DNA of 43,392 nucleotides, from positions 1 to 43,392 of the forward strand of contig JBDWKL010000002.1 in NCBI GenBank assembly GCA_039973685.1, written 5' to 3'. Position 1 is the stretch's first letter. Every line of letters begins with the position of its first letter. This stretch comes from Hyphomicrobiales bacterium. Lineage in GTDB: Bacteria; Pseudomonadota; Alphaproteobacteria; Rhizobiales; JACESI01. The notes beneath the pieces are model-generated. The model worked only from the letters and a program-made list of their open reading frames with translations, made no database searches and was not told where the DNA came from. The translations under genes were made by a program, and so were the position numbers. This document shows, piece by piece, positions 23,415-30,791 of this stretch.

Positions 23415-24505
23415 ACGAACTTGTTCTTGTCACTGGTGCAAACGGTTTTGTTGGTCGTCATCTCGTGCGTGAATTGCTGCAAGGTGGTTACCAAGTGCGC
23501 GCTGTAGATCGTTCTTTTGAAAATGCGCCAGAAGATGGGGCAGAACGCATTGAAGCCGACATCTTAGATGCGCCCATCATGCAAGCTGCAATGGATGATG
23601 TAAAAACCGTCTACCACCTTGCCGCCCTAACATCCTTATGGATGCCGGATGAAAGCGCCTATCAGACTGTCAACGTAGAAGGCACGCGCACGGTGCTACA
23701 GGCCGCTCTTAATGCGAAAGCCGATCGTTTTGTTCATTGTTCAAGCTTCGTCACCGCCATCACAGGGTCAGCCAGCCGCAATGAGCGCTCAGTGGCAGAC
23801 GATGACATTGGAGAACCCGCCGACCTTTTTGGTGCTTATGCCCGTTCTAAACGACGGGGCGAACGGGTGGTGATGGACGCAAAGTTTTTGATTGATACCA
23901 TCGTGGTAATGCCTTCTGCTCCAATCGGTGCAGGCGATCACAACATGACGGCACCAACCGGCCTGCTGCGTGATTTGGTCAACGGCAATATCCCTGCAAC
24001 GCTTGACCAACTAATCAATTTCATTGATGTGCAGCTGCTAGCAAAAGCCATCGTGCAAGCAGGCGAACAAGGGCAACCGGCAAACCGCTATTTACTCTCT
24101 GGTAAAAATTGGAGAATGGATGACTTCTTAGTGCATCTTGAACAGCTTACAGGCATTGATATGCCAAAACGTCAGGTTCCGTTTAGCCTTGCGCTGATTG
24201 CTTCTTTCATTGAAGAAAAAATCTTATGCAAATTCTTGAAGCGACCGCCTAAAGCACCGTTTTCGGGCGTGCGCTTTGCGGGGCGAAAGCTGGTGTTTGA
24301 TGCAACCAAAGCTCAGGCAAGTTTTGATATGGACTTGACCCCACTCGATGATGCTTTGATCGAAGCCTTGTCGTGGCTATCAAAAAACGGACACCTCAAC
24401 CGCTCAGTACCCGCGTTTGATGAATTCGAAGAAGAAACGGGCCAAGAGACAGATCACGAAACAGATCAAGAGGATGGTGACACCCCCTCTCAGGATCAAG
24501 AATAA
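23411..24505 (+). CDS. hpnA: Hopanoid-associated sugar epimerase HpnA
   Basis: The 364-residue extended short-chain dehydrogenase has an NAD-binding TGANGFVG (residues 8-15) and the catalytic Tyr143-x3-Lys147 pair (YARSK). It also has the TVNVEGTRTVLQAA segment of NAD-dependent epimerases. It matches HpnA, thought to modify a sugar destined for hopanoid or related lipid head groups. Its start is coupled to the preceding lipoprotein gene. The last ~30 residues are an acidic Glu/Asp/Thr/Gln-rich tail beyond the normal fold, and their DNA overlaps the convergent hpnB stop by 10 bases. Confidence 0.85.
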   Translation: MNELVLVTGANGFVGRHLVRELLQGGYQVRAVDRSFENAPEDGAERIEADILDAPIMQAAMDDVKTVYHLAALTSLWMPDESAYQTVNVEGTRTVLQAALNAKADRFVHCSSFVTAITGSASRNERSVADDDIGEPADLFGAYARSKRRGERVVMDAKFLIDTIVVMPSAPIGAGDHNMTAPTGLLRDLVNGNIPATLDQLINFIDVQLLAKAIVQAGEQGQPANRYLLSGKNWRMDDFLVHLEQLTGIDMPKRQVPFSLALIASFIEEKILCKFLKRPPKAPFSGVRFAGRKLVFDATKAQASFDMDLTPLDDALIEALSWLSKNGHLNRSVPAFDEFEEETGQETDHETDQEDGDTPSQDQE

Positions 24506-25662
24506 GTCCGACCCTTCCAAGCACCACCTCGGCCCCGCCAATGGTTCAAGGCCGATGAGATCGTCATCATCATATAGACAATTGCTGATAGCGGCAGGAT
24601 GAGCGCCCATAAGGGTGACTTCTTATAGCGGCGCAGTGTCGGTGTATAAGCCAAAGTCATACCGACATAAGCTAATGCACCGAGTGTGGACGCTAATATC
24701 GATCCATGCAGTGACAATGTCAGGAATACCATAGGCGCCACAAGATACGTCAGCGCCATGCCGATGACAGAACCAAGCAGCAAAAGACTTGAAAACCGAA
24801 GTTGCGTAAAGGCCGTTCTGGCCACCATTTTCCAAATCGTATGCAGCTCGCGATTATCGCGCAGACTGACGACACCATCATCAAAACCGAGCCATGTAGA
24901 ACGTTTCGCGCCGTTGGGGTCTTTCAATGCTTTGCCCAGCGCGCAATCATCAATCAAATCGCCCTTGATTGTCTCAACGCCGCCGATCTCATCCAGTGCC
25001 TTGCGCTCAATCAACATGCAACCACCCGCTGCCCCGCCAATTTTTGAGGCAGGATGGTTGATGGCTGGAAAGGGATAGAGCTTTTGAAAAAAGAAGATGA
25101 AAGCAGGCATCAACAGCCCACCCCAAAATCCACGTGCATCAAGCATTGCCATGATGGAAACCATCGCCTGCTCTTCTTGCACGGCTTTAGAGACAAGCTT
25201 GGATAAAGTACCGGGCGCGTGTTCAATGTCCGCATCACTTAGCAAGACATAGCTAGCCTTGGGTGCAATTTCTTTGGCAGCCACGAGCCCATTATTCACC
25301 GCCCACAATTTACCGGACCAACCATCGGGCAAATCTTTGCCCTCAATCACATGAGCGCGGTTGCTGCCAAGGGCGCGAACAAGGTCTCCTGTTCCATCGC
25401 TTGATTGGTCATCAACAACAATCAGATCAAGCTGGCCTTGGTATTCATTTTCAAGGTGTCTCTTTGCAACCGCCTCAATTGTTTCTGCTTCATTCCTCGC
25501 GGGAATAATAACGACTACATCAGGCCATTCCTCATCGCGCAAAGGAGCGCTGGCTTTCAACACCTGATTGGATAACCAAAAACGATGATGAAAGACCAAT
25601 AGGTAGATCCAAATTGCACAAGAAAGCCCTGTCACAAAGATGATAAAATCTAAAAACGTCAT
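24496..25662 (-). CDS. hpnB: Hopanoid-associated glycosyltransferase HpnB
   Basis: The 388-residue membrane glycosyltransferase has an N-terminal transmembrane helix and a GT2 domain with VVIIPARNEAETIEAV, IVVDDQSSDGTGDLV and LLSDADIEHAPGTL. Several C-terminal transmembrane spans follow (about residues 290-380). It matches HpnB of hopanoid clusters, probably a lipid glycosyltransferase acting at the cytoplasmic membrane. It starts at ATG 25662, is divergent from hpnC and convergent with hpnA. The unusual orientation relative to hpnA suggests separate control. Confidence 0.87.
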   Translation of the reverse strand: MTFLDFIIFVTGLSCAIWIYLLVFHHRFWLSNQVLKASAPLRDEEWPDVVVIIPARNEAETIEAVAKRHLENEYQGQLDLIVVDDQSSDGTGDLVRALGSNRAHVIEGKDLPDGWSGKLWAVNNGLVAAKEIAPKASYVLLSDADIEHAPGTLSKLVSKAVQEEQAMVSIMAMLDARGFWGGLLMPAFIFFFQKLYPFPAINHPASKIGGAAGGCMLIERKALDEIGGVETIKGDLIDDCALGKALKDPNGAKRSTWLGFDDGVVSLRDNRELHTIWKMVARTAFTQLRFSSLLLLGSVIGMALTYLVAPMVFLTLSLHGSILASTLGALAYVGMTLAYTPTLRRYKKSPLWALILPLSAIVYMMMTISSALNHWRGRGGAWKGRTYS

Positions 25663-25713
25663 AGTTTTCCATATGGTGATTACTGGTATTTGATCAAGTC
25701 CATCGCGCTTTGG

Positions 25714-25742
25714 TTGTCAAGCGCCGCTGCAATCACTAAACA
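25714..25742 (+). promoter_or_regulatory. Candidate promoter of the hpnCDEG operon
   Basis: TTGTCA (25714-25719) and TAAACA (25737-25742) are spaced by exactly 17 bases, about 31 bases before the hpnC ATG at 25774. They lie in the only gap ahead of the operon. A ribosome binding site AGAGGA follows at 25759-25764. This is a pattern match to the housekeeping sigma consensus. Confidence 0.5.
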
Positions 25743-25773
25743 GGGAAATAATATTTCAAGAGGACGACGACAA

Positions 25774-26655
25774 ATGTCTGAAACAGGCGCTTCAAAATTG
25801 TTGAATGAAACGATCGAAGCTTCATCCGGCAAAGGTGCTGGCGATGAGAACTTTCCTGTCGGCTCGTTTTTGATCGCCAAAGAGTTGCGCCCTCATGTGG
25901 CCGCTTATTATGATTTCGCCCGTGCAGGTGATGATATTAGCGATGACACTGATCTTGCAGCCGACGATAAAATTGCACGCCTCACAGCCTTTGAGACAGC
26001 CCTCATGACACCTGATATGGCGGTAGATGGCACGCAGAAAGCGACCAAGCTTCACGCTAGCCTGAATGCTTGTGAAGTGCCGTTGGAGCGCGGACGCAAG
26101 CTGATTGATGCCTTCCGCCAAGATGTCTTGAAAAACCGTTATAAGACTTGGGACGAGCTGATTGATTATTGCACCATGTCTGCTGATCCCGTTGGTCGCT
26201 TTTTGCTGGACCTACATGGGGAAGACAATGCTGGATTTAAAAACTCAGATGCTCTTTGCACAGTGCTTCAAATTTTAAACCACCTGCAAGATTGCGGTAA
26301 AGACAAGCACGAAATCGACCGCGTTTATCTGCCGTCGGATTGGCTGGAAGCGCAAGGCATTAACGCGGATGTCTTAGATGGCAATCACACGCCGCCAACG
26401 CTTCGCCATGTGCTTGACCAATGTCTTGATGGTTGTGAGCCGTTGTTGGCGTTATGTCGCGATTTGGCACCTCGCCTCAAAAGCCGCCGACTGGCCGCCG
26501 AATCAACCGTGATCGTGCGCTTAGCCCACAAACTCCATGCCCGATTACGAACAGGTGATCCTCTGGCGACCCGTGTAAAGCTTACAAAGCTTGATTTTGC
26601 CGTTGCAGGCTTTTACGGATTGATGCGTCTTATCTTCCACGTGCAAAAACGCTAG
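25774..26655 (+). CDS. hpnC: Squalene-pathway enzyme HpnC (hydroxysqualene synthase)
   Basis: HpnC converts presqualene diphosphate to hydroxysqualene. From ATG 25774 (MSETGASKLLNETIE, preceded by AGAGGA) the protein is 293 residues. It has the squalene/phytoene synthase helical fold with the aspartate-rich YYDFARAGDDISDD near residue 50 and the second site ILNHLQDCGKD near residue 170. A 28-residue upstream extension to 25690 lacks a ribosome binding site. It opens the hpnC-hpnD-hpnE-hpnG operon, 8 bases before hpnD. Confidence 0.92.
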   Translation: MSETGASKLLNETIEASSGKGAGDENFPVGSFLIAKELRPHVAAYYDFARAGDDISDDTDLAADDKIARLTAFETALMTPDMAVDGTQKATKLHASLNACEVPLERGRKLIDAFRQDVLKNRYKTWDELIDYCTMSADPVGRFLLDLHGEDNAGFKNSDALCTVLQILNHLQDCGKDKHEIDRVYLPSDWLEAQGINADVLDGNHTPPTLRHVLDQCLDGCEPLLALCRDLAPRLKSRRLAAESTVIVRLAHKLHARLRTGDPLATRVKLTKLDFAVAGFYGLMRLIFHVQKR

Positions 26656-26663
26656 TTTAATTC

Positions 26664-27611
26664 ATGTCCCTTGCTCACCTCGGCCCCATTGAAACCCATG
26701 CGAATTTTTCTGATCCGAAAGATTATGCAGAGCATTTGATGACAAAATCAAAGTCGTCGTTCACGCTCGGTATGAAAGCGATGTCAAAACCGCGTCGTGA
26801 GGCAATCTTCGCCGTTTATGCCTTTAGCCGTGTGGTCGATGATATTGCCGATGAAGAAGGCGATTTGGATGAGAAGCGCCAGCTTTTGAAAGATTGGCGC
26901 GATGAGGTGGCGGCTCTTTATGACGGAGCACCACGCTCGCTGATCGGCAAAGCCTTGTTAGAGCCTATCCGCACATTTCAAATTCCAAAACAAGAATTGG
27001 TCTTGATGATTGAAGGCATGGAAACCGATGTGAACGGTCCCGTGCAAGGTCCATCGCTTGAGGGTTTGCTTGATTACACACGCCGTGTTGCTGGCACTGT
27101 TGGCATGATGTCGATCCGCATTTTTGGCGTGTCCGCAGGCGAACCGCGCGACCGATTTGCGCTGAACCTTGCTGACGCGCTTCAGCTCACCAATATATTG
27201 CGTGATGTGGAAGAGGATGCCGATATTGATCGGCTTTACCTGCCAGCAGAGCTACTGCAGAAGCATGGCATTACAACAACCACACCACATGATGTTGCAG
27301 GCCATGACAACCTTCGCGATGTCTGTCGTGAAATTGGGAAAATTGCCCGCGCTCGTTTCATTGAGGCACGCCGCGCGTTGGATGAGCTTGAGGGTGAGCC
27401 AACACGGTCTGCGTTGATGATGATGGGTGTTTATGAAACCTATCTCGACCGTATGGAGGCCGCGGATTTCGTGCGTGATCCCGCGATCCACAAACTCTCT
27501 AAATGGCAAAAGCTGGGGCATGGCCTTCGCTATGCCTTTTTCTTCCCGAAGCGTCCATTGCCTGCTGAGCCTTTACCAGCCCCTGCTTTATCAAAGATCA
27601 CCGCTTCATGA
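26664..27611 (+). CDS. hpnD: Presqualene diphosphate synthase HpnD
   Basis: HpnD condenses two farnesyl diphosphates to presqualene diphosphate. The 315-residue protein has the two aspartate-rich motifs of trans-isoprenyl diphosphate synthases: YAFSRVVDDIADEEGD (about residue 50) and ALQLTNILRDVEEDA (about residue 175). RLYLPAELL follows. It starts at ATG 26664 and overlaps hpnE by 4 bases. Together with HpnC and HpnE it replaces a single squalene synthase. Confidence 0.94.
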   Translation: MSLAHLGPIETHANFSDPKDYAEHLMTKSKSSFTLGMKAMSKPRREAIFAVYAFSRVVDDIADEEGDLDEKRQLLKDWRDEVAALYDGAPRSLIGKALLEPIRTFQIPKQELVLMIEGMETDVNGPVQGPSLEGLLDYTRRVAGTVGMMSIRIFGVSAGEPRDRFALNLADALQLTNILRDVEEDADIDRLYLPAELLQKHGITTTTPHDVAGHDNLRDVCREIGKIARARFIEARRALDELEGEPTRSALMMMGVYETYLDRMEAADFVRDPAIHKLSKWQKLGHGLRYAFFFPKRPLPAEPLPAPALSKITAS

Positions 27612-28870
27612 GTGGCACAGTTCATATTGTTGGGCTTGGTGTTGCGGGCCTAAGTGCGGCTGTGCGACTTGCCGATGCTGGGCGCGATGTGAAGCTTTAC
27701 GACGGTGCAAAGGCTGCTGGTGGACGTTGTCGTTCGTTCCATGATGCGAAGCTTGATTGCTTAATTGATAATGGCAACCACCTTCTCCTATCAGGCAACA
27801 AAAGTGCTCTTTCTTATCTCGATTTGCTCAACGCCCGACACGAGCTTGAGATTGCGGATGCGGCAACCTTTCCATTTTATGACCATGCGAGCAACGAGCG
27901 CTGGTCTGTCACCTTGGACAAAGGCTTGATCCCGTGGTGGGTGCTTAAAAAATCGCGCTCCATTCCAGGTGTTCGCTTGTCAGAATTTGCCAGTGCGTTG
28001 AAGTTTCCTTTTGCGGGGGCTCAAGCAACCATCGAGAGCTTAACGGGCAAAACAGGCAAACTATTCGAACGCTTTTGGGAGCCGATGACATGGGCAGTTT
28101 TAAACACAACGCCTGATCGTGCCAGCGCAAAACTGATGTGGTCGGTGTTTGCCGAGACATTCGCCAAGGGTGGCACCTATTGCAAGCCGATGATTGCCAA
28201 GCGTGGATTGAGCGAAACCTTTGTTGATCCAGCCCTCGCCTTCCTTGAAACCAAAGGCATCAAACCACAATTCAACACACCGTTGAAAGAGATGGAAATG
28301 GCCAATGGCAAAGTAACGCGCGTTCACCTTGGCGATGAAGTTATCAACCTTGGCACACAAGACACCGTCGTGCTCGCCGTTCCCCGTGCACAAGCAGCGC
28401 GGATATTGTCGGATAGTTCTATACCTGATGGTGATACCGCCATCGTCAACGCCCATTTCAAAATGGCGGACACGTGGAGTGCGGATAAGTTGCCGCCACT
28501 CTTGGGACTTGTAAATGCCAAAACTCATTGGATCTTCGTTCGTGGCAATATCATCAGCCTAACAATCAGTGCGGCAGATGCGTTGGGGTTAGACCGTATC
28601 TCTGAAGATGACCTTCTCCCCCAATTATGGGACGAAGTGGTTGCCGCCTTAGATTTACCCACTGGCACAACCTATGACGCTGGCCGCTTGATCCGTGAGC
28701 GCCGCGCGACCTTTGATCAATCCCCTGAAAGCGTTGCAAAGCGCCCTGCTGCACAAACACAGTTTTCTAATCTCGTCCTAGCAGGCGATTGGACAGACAC
28801 TGGTGTGCCTGCAACCATTGAAGGCTCAATCCGCTCTGGCGAAATGGCTGCAAAGGCGGTTCTTTCATGA
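27608..28870 (+). CDS. hpnE: Hydroxysqualene dehydroxylase HpnE
   Basis: HpnE is the FAD-dependent amine-oxidase-fold enzyme that reduces hydroxysqualene to squalene. The 420-residue protein begins with the dinucleotide-binding VGLGVAGLSAAVRLADAG (Gly9, Gly11, Gly14). It ends with the second FAD-binding segment LAGDWTDTGVPATIEGSIRS. Start and stop overlap hpnD and hpnG by 4 bases each. In many hopanoid clusters the squalene-hopene cyclase gene follows immediately; here hpnG does. Confidence 0.93.
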   Translation: MSGTVHIVGLGVAGLSAAVRLADAGRDVKLYDGAKAAGGRCRSFHDAKLDCLIDNGNHLLLSGNKSALSYLDLLNARHELEIADAATFPFYDHASNERWSVTLDKGLIPWWVLKKSRSIPGVRLSEFASALKFPFAGAQATIESLTGKTGKLFERFWEPMTWAVLNTTPDRASAKLMWSVFAETFAKGGTYCKPMIAKRGLSETFVDPALAFLETKGIKPQFNTPLKEMEMANGKVTRVHLGDEVINLGTQDTVVLAVPRAQAARILSDSSIPDGDTAIVNAHFKMADTWSADKLPPLLGLVNAKTHWIFVRGNIISLTISAADALGLDRISEDDLLPQLWDEVVAALDLPTGTTYDAGRLIRERRATFDQSPESVAKRPAAQTQFSNLVLAGDWTDTGVPATIEGSIRSGEMAAKAVLS

Positions 28871-29556
28871 CGGTTGGTATTGTCTGCGGTTTTCAAGCTG
28901 AGGTGGATTGTTTTTGGCAGGCTATTGATCACGTTGGTCTTGATCGGGAAGCCTTCAAAATCATTGCGTCCGGCTCTTCTGCCCAGCGCGGACGGCAAGC
29001 TGCTGATCATCTTGTTCAGCAAGGGTGCAGCAAGCTTTTATCATTTGGCATTGCAGGCGGTCTCACCCCTAAGTTGCGGGTTGGGGATGTGGTTTTTTCA
29101 AACCATGTCGTCACCACCCTTGATGAGAGTTACGGCAAAAGACCTGCGACCAAGAAGGTCGATGGCCTATCTTTAGGCGGTGCAAAGCCTTTGCAAATGA
29201 GCGTGTGTGGTGTGGATGAAATTGTGTTTAATCCAACCGACAAAGCCAGATTGCACCAGCTAACACGCGCCGCCATCGCTGACATGGAAAGCCACGGTGT
29301 TGCACGCGCTGCGAAAGAGGGAGGTATCCCGTTCTTCGTATTGCGCTCAGTCTCAGATGCTGTCGGTGATCACTTGCCGGAATTTGTAGCAAATGGCGTG
29401 AATGAAGACGGCACGCCGAACCTCAAGCCAATTCTGCTTGCGCTTTTGAAGAACCCATTTCGATTGGGTGCATTGCTAAAGCTCAAAGGGAATACCGATA
29501 CAGCATTAGCAGCTTTGCAATCTGCTGCTTGTCGTGAGTTACCCAAGCTTACCTGA
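28867..29556 (+). CDS. hpnG: Hopanoid-associated phosphorylase HpnG
   Basis: HpnG belongs to the purine nucleoside phosphorylase family and removes adenine from adenosylhopane to give a ribosyl (phosphoribosyl) hopane. The 229-residue protein has the family's N-terminal GIVCGFQAEVDCF, the glycine-rich SFGIAGGLTPKLRVGDVVFS, and the purine-site ADMESHGVARAAKEG followed by LRSVSDAVGD. It overlaps the hpnE stop by 4 bases and is the last gene of the rightward operon. Its expected partner HpnH is encoded 1.2 kb away on the other strand. Confidence 0.88.
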   Translation: MTVGIVCGFQAEVDCFWQAIDHVGLDREAFKIIASGSSAQRGRQAADHLVQQGCSKLLSFGIAGGLTPKLRVGDVVFSNHVVTTLDESYGKRPATKKVDGLSLGGAKPLQMSVCGVDEIVFNPTDKARLHQLTRAAIADMESHGVARAAKEGGIPFFVLRSVSDAVGDHLPEFVANGVNEDGTPNLKPILLALLKNPFRLGALLKLKGNTDTALAALQSAACRELPKLT

Positions 29557-29565
29557 GGGGTACAG

Positions 29566-29733
29566 CTAGAGAAATAAGCTCAGCGCGATCCATGTAACGA
29601 TCACACCCCAAAAGCACATATTGATAAAAGATCGCAGAATACCGCCGTCTTCTTCAACCGTGATGCCGATCATGTTTATGACCACTGTTCCAGGCAGGAG
29701 AAAAAGAGCCGCAATTGCTTTAACTATCCACAT
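29566..29733 (-). CDS. 55-residue membrane protein beside truncated globin
   Basis: A short open frame on the minus strand starts at ATG 29733 with AAGGAGA just upstream and ends at TAG 29568-29566. The product starts MWIVKAIAALFLLPGTVVIN and has two predicted transmembrane helices (residues 3-22 and 38-55). They are joined by a short acidic loop that includes ITVEEDGGILRSF. Its start overlaps the end of the globin gene by 10 bases, so it is probably translated from the globin message. I do not know a function. The operon suggests a role in nitric oxide or respiratory stress. Confidence 0.75.
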   Translation of the reverse strand: MWIVKAIAALFLLPGTVVINMIGITVEEDGGILRSFINMCFWGVIVTWIALSLFL

Positions 29734-30212
29734 TGGATGTCTCCTTCTTGCACATTCGATTTAGCTTGATTGAAAGCATCCGCCCTGCCCCACACAGGCG
29801 GATTTTGAAAGGGGTCTAGATTTCGAGCAAGCCACAAGCTCGTCGCAATCCGCTCTGCCCTTGTTAGAATGTCTGCAGCCTCTACATCCGTGAATAGGTC
29901 ACCAACGGTTTCAGCAAACAGGCCGAGCCACGTTTGAAAGTGATGAATTTCAACACCATCAATCTTTTGATGCGCTGGCACAGGCTTCCCGTCATATTCG
30001 CGAGTTTTAAGCAGAACAGAGCGCCAAAATCGCTTCATCGTCTCAAGGTGCTCATGGTGATCACCTGAGATGTGCTGTTTGAAGATCGGGCCAAGCTTGT
30101 CATCAGCAAAAACGCGCTCATAAAACTGGTCAACCATCAGGCTGATTTTATGCTCAGTTACACCCTCGCCCATAGCAAGTTCCGGCTTCATCTGTGGTTC
30201 GTTTCTTGTCAT
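29724..30212 (-). CDS. Group III truncated hemoglobin
   Basis: The 162-residue protein matches group III truncated globins: LMVDQFYERVFADDKLGPIF, then HLETMKRFWRSVLLKTREYDGKPVPAH, and the proximal-histidine helix HHFQTWLGLF (His90/His91). Such globins bind O2 and NO, and several protect against nitrosative stress. It is divergent from an NsrR-like regulator 87 bases away and is followed by an overlapping 55-residue membrane gene, which supports NO control. The N-terminal ~15 residues precede the globin fold, and a later start cannot be excluded. Confidence 0.9.
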   Translation of the reverse strand: MTRNEPQMKPELAMGEGVTEHKISLMVDQFYERVFADDKLGPIFKQHISGDHHEHLETMKRFWRSVLLKTREYDGKPVPAHQKIDGVEIHHFQTWLGLFAETVGDLFTDVEAADILTRAERIATSLWLARNLDPFQNPPVWGRADAFNQAKSNVQEGDIQCG

Positions 30213-30217
30213 GACTT

Positions 30218-30287
30218 ATACATTCATTTAATTTGTATCTTTTATATAGCATCACTTTATGCTAAAAACAACATATTAGATGTATCT
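30218..30287. promoter_or_regulatory. Candidate NsrR-type operator region
   Basis: The globin/regulator divergent gap is AT-rich and holds three dyads. They are ATACA...TGTAT (30218-30238, 21 bases), TAGCAT/ATGCTA (30247-30252 with 30259-30264), and a near-palindrome AGATGTATCT (30278-30287). The ATACA/TGTAT and GATGTATC words resemble the AT-rich palindromes bound by Rrf2-family NO sensors. Position suits control of both divergent genes. Which dyad is bound is unknown. Confidence 0.45.
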
Positions 30288-30299
30288 ATTGAGGATATC

Positions 30300-30734
30300 A
30301 TGCGATTAAGCCAAGCCAGCGATTTTGCGTTTCGGATCTTGATGTTACTTGAGAACCAAGCAGAACCAATCACCGTTGACGAGATTGCCAAACGACTCCA
30401 GTTGGTGAAATCTCATGTCATGAAGATTGTCTCCAAGCTTGCAAAAGCTGGCTTCGTCACCTCCCATCGTGGACGCAGCGGCGGTGTTAGCCTTGGCCAA
30501 AAAGCAGAAGATATTTCGCTTGGTGACGTCGTCCGATTAATCGAGAATGACTTTGCTATCGTTGGCTGCATGCAAGAACCAGCGGCTGCCTGCGTCTTGA
30601 CGCCTGCCTGCAAATTGCGCGGCGTGATGGTCAATGCACAACAAGCATTCTTGGATGTTTTGGACAATCAAAGCTTAAAAACGATTGCCTTTAATCCTGC
30701 CGATCTTCTCACCACGCCACTTCAAAGCGAATAG
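30300..30734 (+). CDS. Rrf2-family regulator, NsrR-like
   Basis: From ATG 30300 (MRLSQASDFAFRILMLLENQ) the protein is 144 residues with a winged helix (VDEIAKRLQLVKSHVMKIVSKLAKAG) and the RGRSGGVSL wing. Three cysteines (Cys90, Cys98, Cys104; spacing x7, x5) are placed as in iron-sulfur NsrR proteins, which sense nitric oxide. A longer frame to 30072 runs through the promoter region and is not real. Divergent from the globin gene. It could instead be an IscR- or RirA-type member, but the neighbours favour NsrR. Confidence 0.83.
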   Translation: MRLSQASDFAFRILMLLENQAEPITVDEIAKRLQLVKSHVMKIVSKLAKAGFVTSHRGRSGGVSLGQKAEDISLGDVVRLIENDFAIVGCMQEPAAACVLTPACKLRGVMVNAQQAFLDVLDNQSLKTIAFNPADLLTTPLQSE

Positions 30735-30738
30735 GCAT

Positions 30739-30765
30739 AAAAAAGCCCCGATCAAAAATCGAGGC
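30739..30765 (-). terminator. Terminator downstream of hpnH
   Basis: A stem GCCCCGAT (30745-30752) with ATCGAGGC (30758-30765), one mismatch, 5-base loop, is followed on the minus strand by a run of T (30744-30739). It lies 27 bases past the hpnH stop, between the convergent regulator and hpnH. In the other direction the trailing sequence is less U-rich, so it may work only partly for the regulator gene. Confidence 0.75.
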
Positions 30766-30791
30766 TCTTAAATTCGTAAAATTGAAACGGA

